Shown one piece after another: positions 1 to 8,584 of a stretch of 44,735 nt of DNA. Numbering within the stretch: the stretch's first letter is position 1; each line of letters opens with the position of its first letter. Position numbers and translations under genes: made by a program. This DNA comes from a virus. Where the stretch lies: IMG/VR virus record IMGVR_UViG_3300043436_004620, positions 1-44,735 of that record; one strand, written 5' to 3'. The notes beneath the pieces are model-generated. The model had not been told where the DNA came from. It was given only the letters and a program-made list of their open reading frames with translations, and did not search any database.

Positions 1-300
1 GAAGCTTGGGAGAGTAAACCATCAAATGGTTACCCAACTCCACCTGAATTAAAATATATTAAAAAGGTAGGAGTTCTGAAAAAAACTGATGTAAAGTTGG
101 AATTGATTCAGAACTCCGATTTTTTTTGTATGATAGACGCAATGGATGATGTAGTTGCGTTAGCCTGGGAGAGTGAGGAAGAACAAGGACAAAAAAGACT
201 TGTATTCCGATTCGGAGAAGAGGAACAAAAAATAAAAGACAAACTCTATGAAAGAGATTTGATATTAGAATTTGAAAAGAAAGTTGTATATGAAAACTAA
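1..300 (+). CDS. Hypothetical protein, 5'-truncated by the window edge
   Basis: The frame is open from base 1 to the TAA at 298-300, giving 99 visible codons. A TTG at 97 could be a start, but the upstream part of the frame reads as normal protein, so the gene most likely begins before the window. The visible part is charged and acidic. The short string AWES occurs twice, at visible residues 2-5 and 55-58, which may hint at an internal duplication. I do not recognise a family. Its last 11 bases overlap the start of the next gene, and it lies just upstream of the packaging and capsid genes, so a virion or packaging role is possible but unproven. Confidence 0.6.
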   Translation, partial: EAWESKPSNGYPTPPELKYIKKVGVLKKTDVKLELIQNSDFFCMIDAMDDVVALAWESEEEQGQKRLVFRFGEEEQKIKDKLYERDLILEFEKKVVYEN

Positions 301-1150
301 TTTAAAAGCACTTCAATTAATAGAAAAAGGATTATCGGCAAAAACTGTTCATAAATTAACGGAATCTCAAGTTAATACTCTACATTCGAGATTAATGATT
401 GCTGAGAAAAAAGAAACTAAAGAAGCTGTTACAGTTACAAAAAAAGAGACAACATATCCTGCATCAGAAGTTAATGCGATGAAAGCCAAGGGTCAATCAA
501 TTCCAGGTGGAAGCAGTGTTAGAGTAAATGCTGATGATAGTGTTACCGTAACTGCTGAAGGAGAAGTTAGTGAAGACGAGACAGATGATGTTGGTGACCA
601 AAATGCGTTAGGTGCTGATGCATTACAAAACTTGACAGGACAAGAGGCTCCACATGATGCAAATGATATGGCTCCTGATGGAATGGATGACGATTCAGAT
701 GATAAAAGAGCTATGATGGGTATGGCTGAAGCGAAAAAAGAAAAGGCAAATCCTTGGGCAATATGTCACGCACAGGTAGGTCCTAAAAAAACAAGAAAGT
801 TTGAAAGATGTGTTCAATCTGTAAAAAAACAATTGGGAGAAGGAAAAAATCCTGTATCTTTGTTTTTAGAAAATCAGATTATGAAAATTGTAGAAAGAAA
901 TTTACCTCCGAAGATTACTAAAGGAGAGTTGTTAAAATACTTGGCAGAAGCTGGTCCTGCAACAGCACCATCAAAACCAAAAACTTCTCCAACAACAAAA
1001 CCAGGAAAACCTTCAACTAAACCAAGACCAAGTCATCCAGGAAAAAATCCAAACCCAGGTGAAAAAGAATCACCAAAGGCTAAGAAAGTTTCACCTGAGC
1101 AAGCAAAAGATGAAGTTCTTGACCTTATTATTAATTTATTACAGAAATAG
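290..1150 (+). CDS. Putative virion-associated protein with NPWAIC/Cys motif and Pro-Thr-Lys linker
   Basis: This 286-residue protein starts at ATG 290, overlapping the previous gene; an in-frame TTG at 272 is less likely. The N-terminal 40 residues are basic and helix-like and contain I37-A38-E39. Residues about 75-145 are acidic and low in complexity. Around residues 150-185 lies a compact segment with NPWAIC, then a basic helix with a second Cys (ERCVQSVKK). I know this kind of segment from unnamed proteins of environmental phages. Residues about 222-260 form a Pro/Thr/Lys-rich linker, followed by a short helical tail (EVLDLIINLLQK). The modular linker-and-tag build and the place before terL suggest a virion protein. 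Function is unknown. Confidence 0.7.
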   Translation: MKTNLKALQLIEKGLSAKTVHKLTESQVNTLHSRLMIAEKKETKEAVTVTKKETTYPASEVNAMKAKGQSIPGGSSVRVNADDSVTVTAEGEVSEDETDDVGDQNALGADALQNLTGQEAPHDANDMAPDGMDDDSDDKRAMMGMAEAKKEKANPWAICHAQVGPKKTRKFERCVQSVKKQLGEGKNPVSLFLENQIMKIVERNLPPKITKGELLKYLAEAGPATAPSKPKTSPTTKPGKPSTKPRPSHPGKNPNPGEKESPKAKKVSPEQAKDEVLDLIINLLQK

Positions 1151-1152
1151 TC

Positions 1153-2466
1153 ATGGCAAAAAAATTGAAAGAACAAATAGATTACGGAAATACTCCAGAA
1201 AGAATGGACCCAAGTTTGGAAAGAAAATTGGCTAGTCCTGAAAATTTATATGCATCAAATCCTGCTATGAAAAAAGGGGCTGCTGATGTTCAAAGACTTG
1301 TTAGTAATAGATTCCAAAAAGTTGCTAATAAATTGAGAGAGGTTACTGGGATTGAGAACCTTAGTTCGAAACAAGTTCAGGGAATGGTATACAATGAAAT
1401 GATGAGGAAACTTCCTAATATCATGAGAATTGAGGCCGCACACAAAGACGAATTGAAACAATTAGCCATAGACGCTTCGTTGGAGGAGGGTGAAGTTCCT
1501 GAAGGGTGGTATGAAATTGAGGCTCATTTAGGTGAACAACCTGATACTTCAGATTTTAGATATCAACCTGAAGAACCTGAAGATGAAGAGGAAGAAGATG
1601 ATGATGAAAAAGAAAACTTAGAACTTCCTTCATTTGATATTGAAGATTTAACGGACGAAGAAGAATTTGAATTAGAAAAACACAAGAGAAATATAATCAA
1701 TGCAATCATCCAAGGTGCTGCGAAAAAAGGACATTACATTTTCCAAAAACCTGATGTTAAAGCAAGATTAGACGCTATCGACCCTTCTTTATACAGAGAC
1801 TATTTGGGTATTATGGCAATCAATGATTTCATGTATTTTACCATGGAGCAAATGATTGAAATGATGAGTCAGACAGGACAAGGAGTTGCCGGAAAAGTAT
1901 CTTTAGAAGATGCCGATGATGATGGTGAAGAAGGCGGAGAAGGTGGTGGAGAAGAACAACCTGACACAAAAATAGTTGCCACAGGTATGATTTTCCCTAT
2001 TTTATGTCATGAGATAATCAAAGGATTAGAAGAGGCTAAAGGTAGACATGGTCATTCTAAAAACCCTGATGTTCGTGAAAAAGTTAGAGGTGCTGTTGAT
2101 GTATTATCAAACGAACCGATGCAATTGAGAATAGGCCCTGAAATTGTAGAAAAAATAAGATTTGCCTTACCCGATGAAATGTTTGATGAATCAAACAAAG
2201 GCCTAATAAACTGGTTCCATATCTTGTTATACCAAGTGCCAGCTCAGGAATTTTTGGAAATTGTAGGTAATGCTATTTCCGAAGACCAATCTAAAATCAG
2301 TAGAGCTACTTCAAGATTCGAAGAAATTATGAAGGAAGCGATGCAGATGAAAGAAGAGTTTGAGAATTACAAAGAAGAGAATGACACAGAATCGGACAGT
2401 GATGACGATGATGAAGATGACTTGGATGATTTCTTAGGTAGTTTGGGTATATCGAGACCCAAATAA
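1153..2466 (+). CDS. Hypothetical acidic protein upstream of terminase
   Basis: This 437-residue protein starts at ATG 1153, two bases after the previous stop. It is mostly helical in appearance, with three highly acidic stretches: about residues 137-155, 247-262 and the last 25 residues, which are rich in Asp and Glu. No enzyme motif is visible. It sits directly before the large terminase gene, where T4-like phages often keep gp16 (small terminase) or neck genes. It is much longer than the 164-residue T4 gp16, so I do not assign that role. A packaging or neck function is only a positional inference. Confidence 0.7.
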   Translation: MAKKLKEQIDYGNTPERMDPSLERKLASPENLYASNPAMKKGAADVQRLVSNRFQKVANKLREVTGIENLSSKQVQGMVYNEMMRKLPNIMRIEAAHKDELKQLAIDASLEEGEVPEGWYEIEAHLGEQPDTSDFRYQPEEPEDEEEEDDDEKENLELPSFDIEDLTDEEEFELEKHKRNIINAIIQGAAKKGHYIFQKPDVKARLDAIDPSLYRDYLGIMAINDFMYFTMEQMIEMMSQTGQGVAGKVSLEDADDDGEEGGEGGGEEQPDTKIVATGMIFPILCHEIIKGLEEAKGRHGHSKNPDVREKVRGAVDVLSNEPMQLRIGPEIVEKIRFALPDEMFDESNKGLINWFHILLYQVPAQEFLEIVGNAISEDQSKISRATSRFEEIMKEAMQMKEEFENYKEENDTESDSDDDDEDDLDDFLGSLGISRPK

Positions 2467-2472
2467 TGATTT

Positions 2473-4230
2473 GTGACTAAAGAACAATTAATTATAGAAG
2501 TAACGAAGTGTATGAGGAATACTCCTTATGCACTTCGAACTTATTTACAGACATACGATAACACAGTTTCAAAGTATGTTCCCTTAGACCTTTTTCCTGA
2601 CCAAGTAAGTTTGATTGAAGACTACGATAACCACAATGAAAATATAGCATTGAAATACCGTCAGGCTGGTGTATCAACAGTTACTGCAGCTTGGGCTTCA
2701 AAAAAATTGGTATTTGCCAAAAAACAAAAACCTGAAAAGATTCTAATCATTGCCAATAAGTTAGATACATCTGTCGAGATGGCTAACAAGATTAGAAGTT
2801 TTACAGAACAGTGGCCTGCATGGGTTGGTGTTGGATTTTCAAAAGAAAAAAACTCTCAAAGACACTTCAAACTTACAAATGATTGTGAAGTTAAATCTGT
2901 TGCAACATCTAAAGATGCCCTGAGAGGTTATACCCCAACCATCCTTATCTTTGATGAGGCGGCGTTCATTGAGGCTGACGGGGATTTTTGGTCAGCGTGT
3001 ATGGCCTCACTATCTACGGGTGGTAAGGTTATTGTTGTTTCAACTCCTAACGGATATGACCCAATCTATTATGAAATTTATGACCAATCTTTGAGAAACA
3101 TGAACGATTTCAAAATATCTGAAATGTTTTGGTATCGTGACCCTCGTTATACAAAAGACCTTTTCATGGTTAAAACAAACGATTTGGTTCATTATCTTCT
3201 TAACAGAGAAGAATATTCCAAAGATTTGATTGTTGATTTATCGATTGAAAATCCATATGAAAGAGACCATACTATTACAACAAATTATATAGAACAAGGA
3301 TATAAACCATGTTCCGCTTGGTTTGAAGGAATGGTTAAGAAATTGAAATTCGATAGACGTAAGGTTGCACAGGAATTGGAATGTAACTTCTTGGGTTCAG
3401 GTGATAACGTGTTTGAATCTGAACTTATGCAAAATATTGCCAAGAATATGTTAAGAGAACCATCCGCTAAGTTGATGGGAGGGTCTTTATGGATATTTAA
3501 AGAACCCGTTAACGGTCACAAATATGTTATGGGTGTCGATGTATCGCGTGGAGATTCGGAAGACTTCTCGTGTATCCAAATCATTGATTTCGATGAAAGA
3601 GAACAGGTGCTAGAATATGTCGGGAAAGTTCCACCAGATGTTATTGCGGAAATCGCATATAAGTGGGGAACGATGTATAATGCTTATTGTGTTGTGGATA
3701 TCACGGGAGGTATGGGAGTTTCAACTGCAAGAAAAATGCAGGAAATGTCTTATGGAGGTGGTTTATATGTTGACAATATCGATACAACAAACAAATGGAA
3801 ATGGGACCCCAAATTAAATGAAAAAATACCAGGTATTAACTTCAATAGTAAAAGAGTTCAAATTATTGCAGCATTTGAAGAAGGTATGAGACATGATTTC
3901 AGAGTATATTCAAATAGATTATACAACGAAATGAATACTTTCATTTATATCAATGGAAGACCGGACCACCAAAAAAATCATCATGATGACTGTATAATGG
4001 GGATTTCTATGGCAATCTATGTTGCTGAAAAATCTTTCCAATCTTTAAATAAAGTTACAAATCATACAAAAGCCATGCTAAATTCTTGGACAAGTAATGT
4101 TCATGAAAATAGAAATACTTCTGATTTCTTTAATCCAATGATTCCACAGATGGGTAAAGATTCAAGAGTATGGAATAATGGAGCATCAAAAAAAGACTAC
4201 GAAACATATAAGTGGTTATTCGGGGGTTGA
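2473..4230 (+). CDS. terL: Terminase large subunit (T4 gp17-like)
   Basis: This is the 585-residue packaging motor ATPase-nuclease that cuts concatemeric DNA and pumps it through the portal. It starts at GTG 2473, because the ATG at 2466 hits a stop after four codons. The ATPase half shows a deviant P-loop KYRQAGVST (61-69), a Walker B strand with D161-E162, and a coupling motif STPNG (190-194). The nuclease half shows the RNase H-like acidic residues D356 (in GVDVSRGDS), D409 (CVVDITGG) and D505/D506 (HHDD). The length fits T4 gp17 (610 residues). The portal gene follows after 39 bases, while the tail sheath and tube genes found there in T4 are absent. Confidence 0.96.
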   Translation: MTKEQLIIEVTKCMRNTPYALRTYLQTYDNTVSKYVPLDLFPDQVSLIEDYDNHNENIALKYRQAGVSTVTAAWASKKLVFAKKQKPEKILIIANKLDTSVEMANKIRSFTEQWPAWVGVGFSKEKNSQRHFKLTNDCEVKSVATSKDALRGYTPTILIFDEAAFIEADGDFWSACMASLSTGGKVIVVSTPNGYDPIYYEIYDQSLRNMNDFKISEMFWYRDPRYTKDLFMVKTNDLVHYLLNREEYSKDLIVDLSIENPYERDHTITTNYIEQGYKPCSAWFEGMVKKLKFDRRKVAQELECNFLGSGDNVFESELMQNIAKNMLREPSAKLMGGSLWIFKEPVNGHKYVMGVDVSRGDSEDFSCIQIIDFDEREQVLEYVGKVPPDVIAEIAYKWGTMYNAYCVVDITGGMGVSTARKMQEMSYGGGLYVDNIDTTNKWKWDPKLNEKIPGINFNSKRVQIIAAFEEGMRHDFRVYSNRLYNEMNTFIYINGRPDHQKNHHDDCIMGISMAIYVAEKSFQSLNKVTNHTKAMLNSWTSNVHENRNTSDFFNPMIPQMGKDSRVWNNGASKKDYETYKWLFGG

Positions 4231-4233
4231 TAG

Positions 4234-4240
4234 TATTTAT
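4234..4240 (+). promoter_or_regulatory. Candidate late promoter box TATTTAT (portal)
   Basis: The heptamer TATTTAT lies in the 39-base gap between terL and the portal gene, 29 bases before the portal ATG. It is one of 13 same-orientation copies upstream of genes in this window. Its role is inferred from position only. Confidence 0.5.
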
Positions 4241-4269
4241 ATTATCAAAGAATTAAGTAAAATTGTATC

Positions 4270-6123
4270 ATGGCAGAACAGAATTTAACAGTTTGGCAAC
4301 GATTATCCAAAACTTTTGGTCCAAATTCCCTTTTGGGTCAAGACTATCCAACTTTCAAGTTTGATAAGAAAGAAATATTACGCACAAAAAGTAGAGAAGA
4401 ATATGAGAAGGAAAAACTTCAAGCTCAACAATCATTCTATTTGGCAGGTCAATGGACAAAGGTTGAAAACAATTTATATTCTCAAGCCATCTATTACGAA
4501 CCATCAAGATTATCTGCCCAGTATGATTATGAATCGATGGAGTATACTCCTGAAATTTCTGCAGCATTAGATATCTACGCTGAAGAATCTACAACGACAA
4601 ACGAAGATGGATTCATTCTTCAGATTTATTCTGAATCAAAAAGAATCAAATCAGTATTAGCTGACTTATTCAATAACGCACTTGATATTAACACTAACCT
4701 TCCAATGTGGACAAGAAATACCTGTAAATATGGTGATAACTTTGTTTACTTGAAGTTAGACCCTGAGAGAGGAATTGTTGGATGTCAACAACTACCAACA
4801 ATTGAGATTGAAAGACATGAGGTAGGTGCGAGTCAAAAGATTTCAGTTCAGATTGAAAAAACTGAACCGAACAAAGCCTTAACTTTTACTTGGAAGAACA
4901 AGAACATGGAATTCCAAACTTGGGAGATTGCCCACTTTAGATTATTGGGTGACGATAGAAAACTCCCATACGGAACTTCTATGTTAGAAAAAGCAAGAAG
5001 AATTTGGAAACAATTGTTACTTTCTGAAGATGCGATGTTGATTTATAGAACATCAAGAGCTCCTGAAAGAAGAGTATTCAAAGTATTCGTCGGAAACATG
5101 AATGATGACGATGTTGAAGCATATGTTCAACGTGTTGCCAATAAGTTCAAAAGAGAACAAATTGTAGACAGTAAGACAGGTAACGTAGATATGAGATTCA
5201 ACCAAATGGCAGTTGACCAAGATTACTTCGTTCCTGTGAGAGACCCTGCAGCGCCAAATCCAATTGATACTTTAGCTGGTGCTACAAACTTATCAGAGAT
5301 TGCCGATATTGAATATATTCAGAAGAAATTATTGACGGCTCTTCGTGTTCCAAAAGCATTTTTAGGATTTGAAGAAGTTGTTGGTGATGGTAAGAATTTA
5401 TCTCTTCAAGATATTAGATTTGCCAGAACAATTAATAGGATTCAAAAAAGTATTTTGCAAGAACTAAACAAAATTGCAATTGTCCATTTATTCTTATTAG
5501 GTTTCGAAGATGAATTATCAAACTTTACTTTAGGTCTTTCAAACCCATCTACACAAGCCGACCTATTAAAAATAGATGTTTGGAAAGAAAAAGTATTATT
5601 ATACAAAGATTTAGTTGCAGACCCAGGAAATGGTATTCAAGCAACTTCATCTACATGGGCTAAGAAACACATCTTTGGTTGGTCTGATGAAGAAGTTAAA
5701 CTTGACTTACAACAACAAAGAATTGAAAGAGCAGTTGGTGAAGAATTGAAAGCAACTGCAACAGTTATCACAAAGACAGGATTCTTCGATAATATCGACA
5801 AACTTTACGGAACAACAACAGGAACCACAACAACACAAGGTGCTGAAACAGAAACTGAAAGTCCACTACCATCATTCGGAGGAGGAAGTGAACCAGCTGG
5901 ACTACCTGAACCAGCAGGTGGAGAATTAGGAGGAGGTGAAGCTCCACCACCGGCAGAAGCAGGTGGAGGTGAGGCTGAAGTAACACCTGAATCAAGAAAG
6001 AAGGACTTTAATATTTTAGTTGAAAATAACATGATTAAAGGAGACCAATTCCTTGATTTAGGAAAAGCTAGAGAATCTTTGGGAGAAATTTCAAAAGAAT
6101 TGGATAAGTTATTAAATTCATAA
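4270..6123 (+). CDS. 20: Portal vertex protein (T4 gp20-like)
   Basis: This 617-residue protein forms the dodecameric portal ring at the head vertex, through which DNA enters and leaves and to which the neck binds. Recognisable T4 gp20-type segments include YTPEISAALDIYAEES near residue 95, SEDAMLIYRTSRAPERRVF near 255, the acidic and polar crown/wing region after it, and the C-terminal helical block with IPKAFLG-type sequence (VPKAFLGFEE). Residues about 525-580 are a Gly/Pro/Glu-rich low-complexity linker, followed by a helical tail of about 40 residues. It sits between terL and the protease, as in T4-like head modules. The start is ATG 4270. Confidence 0.95.
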   Translation: MAEQNLTVWQRLSKTFGPNSLLGQDYPTFKFDKKEILRTKSREEYEKEKLQAQQSFYLAGQWTKVENNLYSQAIYYEPSRLSAQYDYESMEYTPEISAALDIYAEESTTTNEDGFILQIYSESKRIKSVLADLFNNALDINTNLPMWTRNTCKYGDNFVYLKLDPERGIVGCQQLPTIEIERHEVGASQKISVQIEKTEPNKALTFTWKNKNMEFQTWEIAHFRLLGDDRKLPYGTSMLEKARRIWKQLLLSEDAMLIYRTSRAPERRVFKVFVGNMNDDDVEAYVQRVANKFKREQIVDSKTGNVDMRFNQMAVDQDYFVPVRDPAAPNPIDTLAGATNLSEIADIEYIQKKLLTALRVPKAFLGFEEVVGDGKNLSLQDIRFARTINRIQKSILQELNKIAIVHLFLLGFEDELSNFTLGLSNPSTQADLLKIDVWKEKVLLYKDLVADPGNGIQATSSTWAKKHIFGWSDEEVKLDLQQQRIERAVGEELKATATVITKTGFFDNIDKLYGTTTGTTTTQGAETETESPLPSFGGGSEPAGLPEPAGGELGGGEAPPPAEAGGGEAEVTPESRKKDFNILVENNMIKGDQFLDLGKARESLGEISKELDKLLNS

Positions 6124-6130
6124 TATTTAT
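6124..6130 (+). promoter_or_regulatory. Candidate late promoter box TATTTAT (gene 6147)
   Basis: TATTTAT lies in the 23-base gap after the portal stop, 16 bases before the next ATG, in gene-sense orientation. Its role is inferred from position only. Confidence 0.5.
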
Positions 6131-6146
6131 ATTCAAATACAAAAAA

Positions 6147-6845
6147 ATGACTTTCGGACAAGTAAAATCCATTATTGAAAAAAATCTTATTGAATCGTAT
6201 AGAAACGAGAAAGAATTTAAAAAATCTTTAAGAGAATTTAAGGAAAATGTTCTCAACAGTAAGTCGTTGTCCAAGGTTTATAACTTGTATGACCAACTTT
6301 CAACTTCTCAAGGTCTGAGTGCTTCAGATGCTAATGAATATGTTAATGAAGGTATTGGTCTTATCCAAAGATTATTACCAACAATCAAAATGCCAAAAAG
6401 TATATCTGAAAGTAATGACAACTTATATTCAGACATTGATACTTTAGTTTATACAAATAAGCTCAATATCCACGAAAGATTACAGGCTAGAAAAAATATC
6501 ATCAAAGTTTTAACTTCAGAAAACAAAATTGTTAAAGAATCTATACAAATTCCAATTAGCACAATGGTGAAAATCGCTAACCAAACTTTGGAAAATTATG
6601 TGGATACTATGGACGAACAATCTAAAAAAACCTTTATTGAAATTCTTAAATCTGATGGTGAAAATTTAAAAGAAGGTTTTTCAGCACTTAAAGAAAAAAC
6701 TATCGAAAAATTGAATTCGATTCTTGGCGAACAAAAAGAAAGTGATGTTATTGAAAAAATAACTGAAACAATTAACAAATTGAAAGGAGAAGAATTCAAT
6801 CAAATTAACTATGTAAAATTAGTTACTTTAGAAAAGAATTTATAA
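6147..6845 (+). CDS. Hypothetical head-module protein, possible prohead core component
   Basis: This 232-residue helical, charged protein starts at ATG 6147. Between portal and protease T4 has the small prohead core genes 67 and 68, so a core or internal head role is a reasonable positional guess, although I see no sequence match. The N-terminus MTFGQVKSIIEKNLIES is an amphipathic helix ending in L14-I15-E16/S17. That pattern fits the T4 prohead protease specificity and resembles the capsid-targeting peptides of T4 internal proteins. The C-terminus converges on and overlaps the bS21 gene on the other strand by six bases. Confidence 0.75.
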   Translation: MTFGQVKSIIEKNLIESYRNEKEFKKSLREFKENVLNSKSLSKVYNLYDQLSTSQGLSASDANEYVNEGIGLIQRLLPTIKMPKSISESNDNLYSDIDTLVYTNKLNIHERLQARKNIIKVLTSENKIVKESIQIPISTMVKIANQTLENYVDTMDEQSKKTFIEILKSDGENLKEGFSALKEKTIEKLNSILGEQKESDVIEKITETINKLKGEEFNQINYVKLVTLEKNL

Positions 6846-7028
6846 TTCGTTAACTTTTCTTTGTTTGTAAATTGCTTTCAACTTCTGAGCTCTTTTCTCA
6901 ACAGATTTTTTTGTGAATTCTTTCCTATTCATCAATTGTTGATTTTGTTTGGTCTTAATAACTTTAGACTTTAAAGTCTTGAGAGCTTTCTCAATGTTTT
7001 CGTTGTTTTTAATTTCTATAATTAACAT
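6840..7028 (-). CDS. rpsU: Phage-encoded 30S ribosomal protein bS21
   Basis: This 62-residue, very basic protein matches bS21 over its full length. It begins MLIIEIKNNENIEKALK, like the Bacteroidota MLIIPIK-GENIDRALK pattern. It continues with the RKEFTKKSVEKRAQ segment, equivalent to the R-x-x-F-x-KPS-x-x-R core, and ends in a Lys/Arg-rich helix. bS21 binds the 30S platform near the anti-Shine-Dalgarno end of 16S rRNA. Phage copies are known from environmental tailed phages. Here the gene runs against the surrounding head genes, overlaps the 3' end of the upstream gene by six bases, and has its own TATTTAT box. That points to expression during infection rather than a decayed fragment. Confidence 0.9.
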   Translation of the reverse strand: MLIIEIKNNENIEKALKTLKSKVIKTKQNQQLMNRKEFTKKSVEKRAQKLKAIYKQRKVNEL

Positions 7029-7036
7029 ATTCTGAA

Positions 7037-7043
7037 ATAAATA
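7037..7043 (-). promoter_or_regulatory. Candidate late promoter box TATTTAT (bS21 gene)
   Basis: Read on the - strand, TATTTAT lies 8 bases before the bS21 start. It shows the same orientation rule as the copies upstream of + strand genes. Confidence 0.45.
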
Positions 7044-7124
7044 TTATTGTTTTTTGTAATTTTTTGACATTGAGTTTTATATGTCTTATTTTTATTGAAA
7101 TAAACTTTAATAACATGAAATTTA

Positions 7125-7553
7125 ATGAAAAAAGGTAAAAGTGTAAAGTTGAATCTTTACAGTCCAATCAAATCAGTATATGGCACTGTCGATTCAAAAA
7201 ATTTAAAATCAATTTACATTAATATCCAATCTTGGGTATGTCCCAAAAAAGACCACGATAATTGGCATAGGGTTGTATGTAATCTCAATCGTGAAATAAA
7301 GCATTCAGTATTCAATTCAATATCTCAAACAGTTTTTATGGATAAAAGCATTGTAGATTTAGATTTAAGAACGAGTGGGATATTAGTCGGAAAAAAATCT
7401 TTTTTTAATTTAGAAGTAAATTTATATACAAATGAAGAATTAGATTTCAAATCTCAAGAATTAAAAGATTCAGTTAAAAGAATCGTTAAAAACATTTTTA
7501 CAAATAACCTTACAAACAATTCTTATTTCGACTTTTATAAAACCAAAAAGTAA
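7125..7553 (+). CDS. Conserved-looking hypothetical protein
   Basis: This 142-residue protein starts at ATG 7125; an ATG at 7116 in another frame stops after seven codons. It alternates beta-like strands with a charged C-terminal helix. The central part, with INIQSWVCP, VVCNLNREIKHSVF and VDLDLRTSGI, looks well ordered, and I recall similar unnamed proteins in marine T4-like phages, but I cannot name a family. It lies between bS21 and the prohead protease. The 96 bases upstream are shared with the divergent bS21 gene and hold the A/T-rich string TTATTTTTATTG near 7090, a poor match to the TATTTAT box. Confidence 0.75.
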   Translation: MKKGKSVKLNLYSPIKSVYGTVDSKNLKSIYINIQSWVCPKKDHDNWHRVVCNLNREIKHSVFNSISQTVFMDKSIVDLDLRTSGILVGKKSFFNLEVNLYTNEELDFKSQELKDSVKRIVKNIFTNNLTNNSYFDFYKTKK

Positions 7554-7581
7554 AATAACAACTAAACTTACTCAATCAGTA

Positions 7582-7588
7582 TATTTAT
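7582..7588 (+). promoter_or_regulatory. Candidate late promoter box TATTTAT (prohead protease)
   Basis: TATTTAT lies 13 bases before the protease ATG, in gene-sense orientation. Confidence 0.5.
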
Positions 7589-7601
7589 TTCTAAAAGAGT
7601 T

Positions 7602-8318
7602 ATGAAGAAATTAAGAATTCTTGAGGCAAATGAATCAGGTCATGGTATTTTGATTGAAATGGATGCTGGCTATGTGTCTCCTCGTGAAGATATGAATGCA
7701 GCTTTTTTAAGAGAGGCTGTCAAAATGGATTATAAAAATCCTTTTGAATTTTATGCTGTTCTACAAAAATACGACACTCCAAACAGAAATGGTAGATTCT
7801 ATCCTGAAAGAATACTCAAGAGAGAGGCTGAAAGATATAAAAAAATGATTGCTAAAGGTTTATCAACTTCAGAATTAAACCATCCAGAATCTTCTTTAAT
7901 TGACCTCGATAGAGTTTCACACATAATAACAGACGTATGGTGGGATAAGAATATATTAATGGGTAAATTAAAATTACTCACTTCACCAGGTTTTCATGAA
8001 AGGGGTATCGTTTCAACTAAAGGTGACCAAGCGGCTAACTTAATGAGACAAGGGGTAACCATGGGTGTTTCATCAAGAGGTGTTGGTTCCTTGAAAAAGG
8101 TTGGGGAAAGAAATGAAGTTCAAGACGACTTCGAGTTAATTTGTTTTGACTTAGTATCCTCACCTTCAACACCTGGTGCTTATCTTTTCTCAGATGTGAA
8201 CGAAAGAGAAAAATATGAAGAAAATCTTGAAGAAGAAAAGAAAGTTTCACAACCTGAGAAGAATTTAGACAAGTCTATTGATTTGATGAAAAAACTTACC
8301 GATTTTTTAGGTAAATAA
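7602..8318 (+). CDS. 21: Prohead maturation protease (T4 gp21-like)
   Basis: This 238-residue protease of the T4 gp21 family cleaves scaffold and capsid proteins before DNA packaging. The diagnostic parts are the N-terminal substrate-like segment NGRFYPERIL (63-72), the catalytic His in ELNHPES (H94), and the catalytic Ser in GVSSRGVGS (S157/S158). These are followed by the conserved strand FELICFDLVSSPSTPGA. The length fits T4 gp21 (212 residues). Its own N-terminus reads I6-L7-E8/A9, a good self-cleavage site for this family. The C-terminal 40 residues are charged and probably removed on maturation (inference). Confidence 0.93.
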   Translation: MKKLRILEANESGHGILIEMDAGYVSPREDMNAAFLREAVKMDYKNPFEFYAVLQKYDTPNRNGRFYPERILKREAERYKKMIAKGLSTSELNHPESSLIDLDRVSHIITDVWWDKNILMGKLKLLTSPGFHERGIVSTKGDQAANLMRQGVTMGVSSRGVGSLKKVGERNEVQDDFELICFDLVSSPSTPGAYLFSDVNEREKYEENLEEEKKVSQPEKNLDKSIDLMKKLTDFLGK

Positions 8319-8329
8319 AAATTAAAATT

Positions 8330-8539
8330 ATGGACGAAAAGTATTTTGTTGCTAAAATCACCTATGACCTTCCTGATGAAAACTCTGGTAAAATTAAAAA
8401 AATTAGAGAAGAAAAATTAGTTAAAGGTTTTTCAGTAACTGATGTTGAGGCAAAAGTTACAAAAAAATATGAAGGGTTTTCTCATGATTGGAGAATAACC
8501 TCAGTTTCAGAGAGTAAAATCGATGAAGTAATTGATTAA
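8330..8539 (+). CDS. Small hypothetical protein, possibly DUF4494-like
   Basis: This 69-residue protein starts at ATG 8330, 11 bases after the protease stop, so the two are probably co-transcribed. It has an alpha/beta pattern with KYFVAKITYDLPDE, then a strand EEKLVKGFSVTDVEAKV and a final SVSESKIDEVI. The EKxLVxxxSxTxxEAxV pattern recalls the small DUF4494 proteins common in Bacteroidota and their phages, but I am not sure of the match. A strong terminator follows directly. Confidence 0.7.
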   Translation: MDEKYFVAKITYDLPDENSGKIKKIREEKLVKGFSVTDVEAKVTKKYEGFSHDWRITSVSESKIDEVID

Positions 8540-8545
8540 AAATCT

Positions 8546-8573
8546 AAAGTGGTCCTAAAGACCACTTTTTTTA
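8546..8573 (+). terminator. Rho-independent terminator after the protease unit
   Basis: A 9-bp stem AAAGTGGTC / GACCACTTT with a 5-base loop CTAAA is followed by a run of T. It closes the 7602-8539 transcription unit just before the next TATTTAT box. Confidence 0.85.
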
Positions 8574-8584
8574 TTTTATGGAAC

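Noticed and set aside
5768-6161. Long Leu-rich and Pro-rich frames on the - strand under the portal gene's 3' part
   Set aside because: They are shadows of the Gly/Pro/Glu linker of the portal protein and have no independent start context or neighbours.
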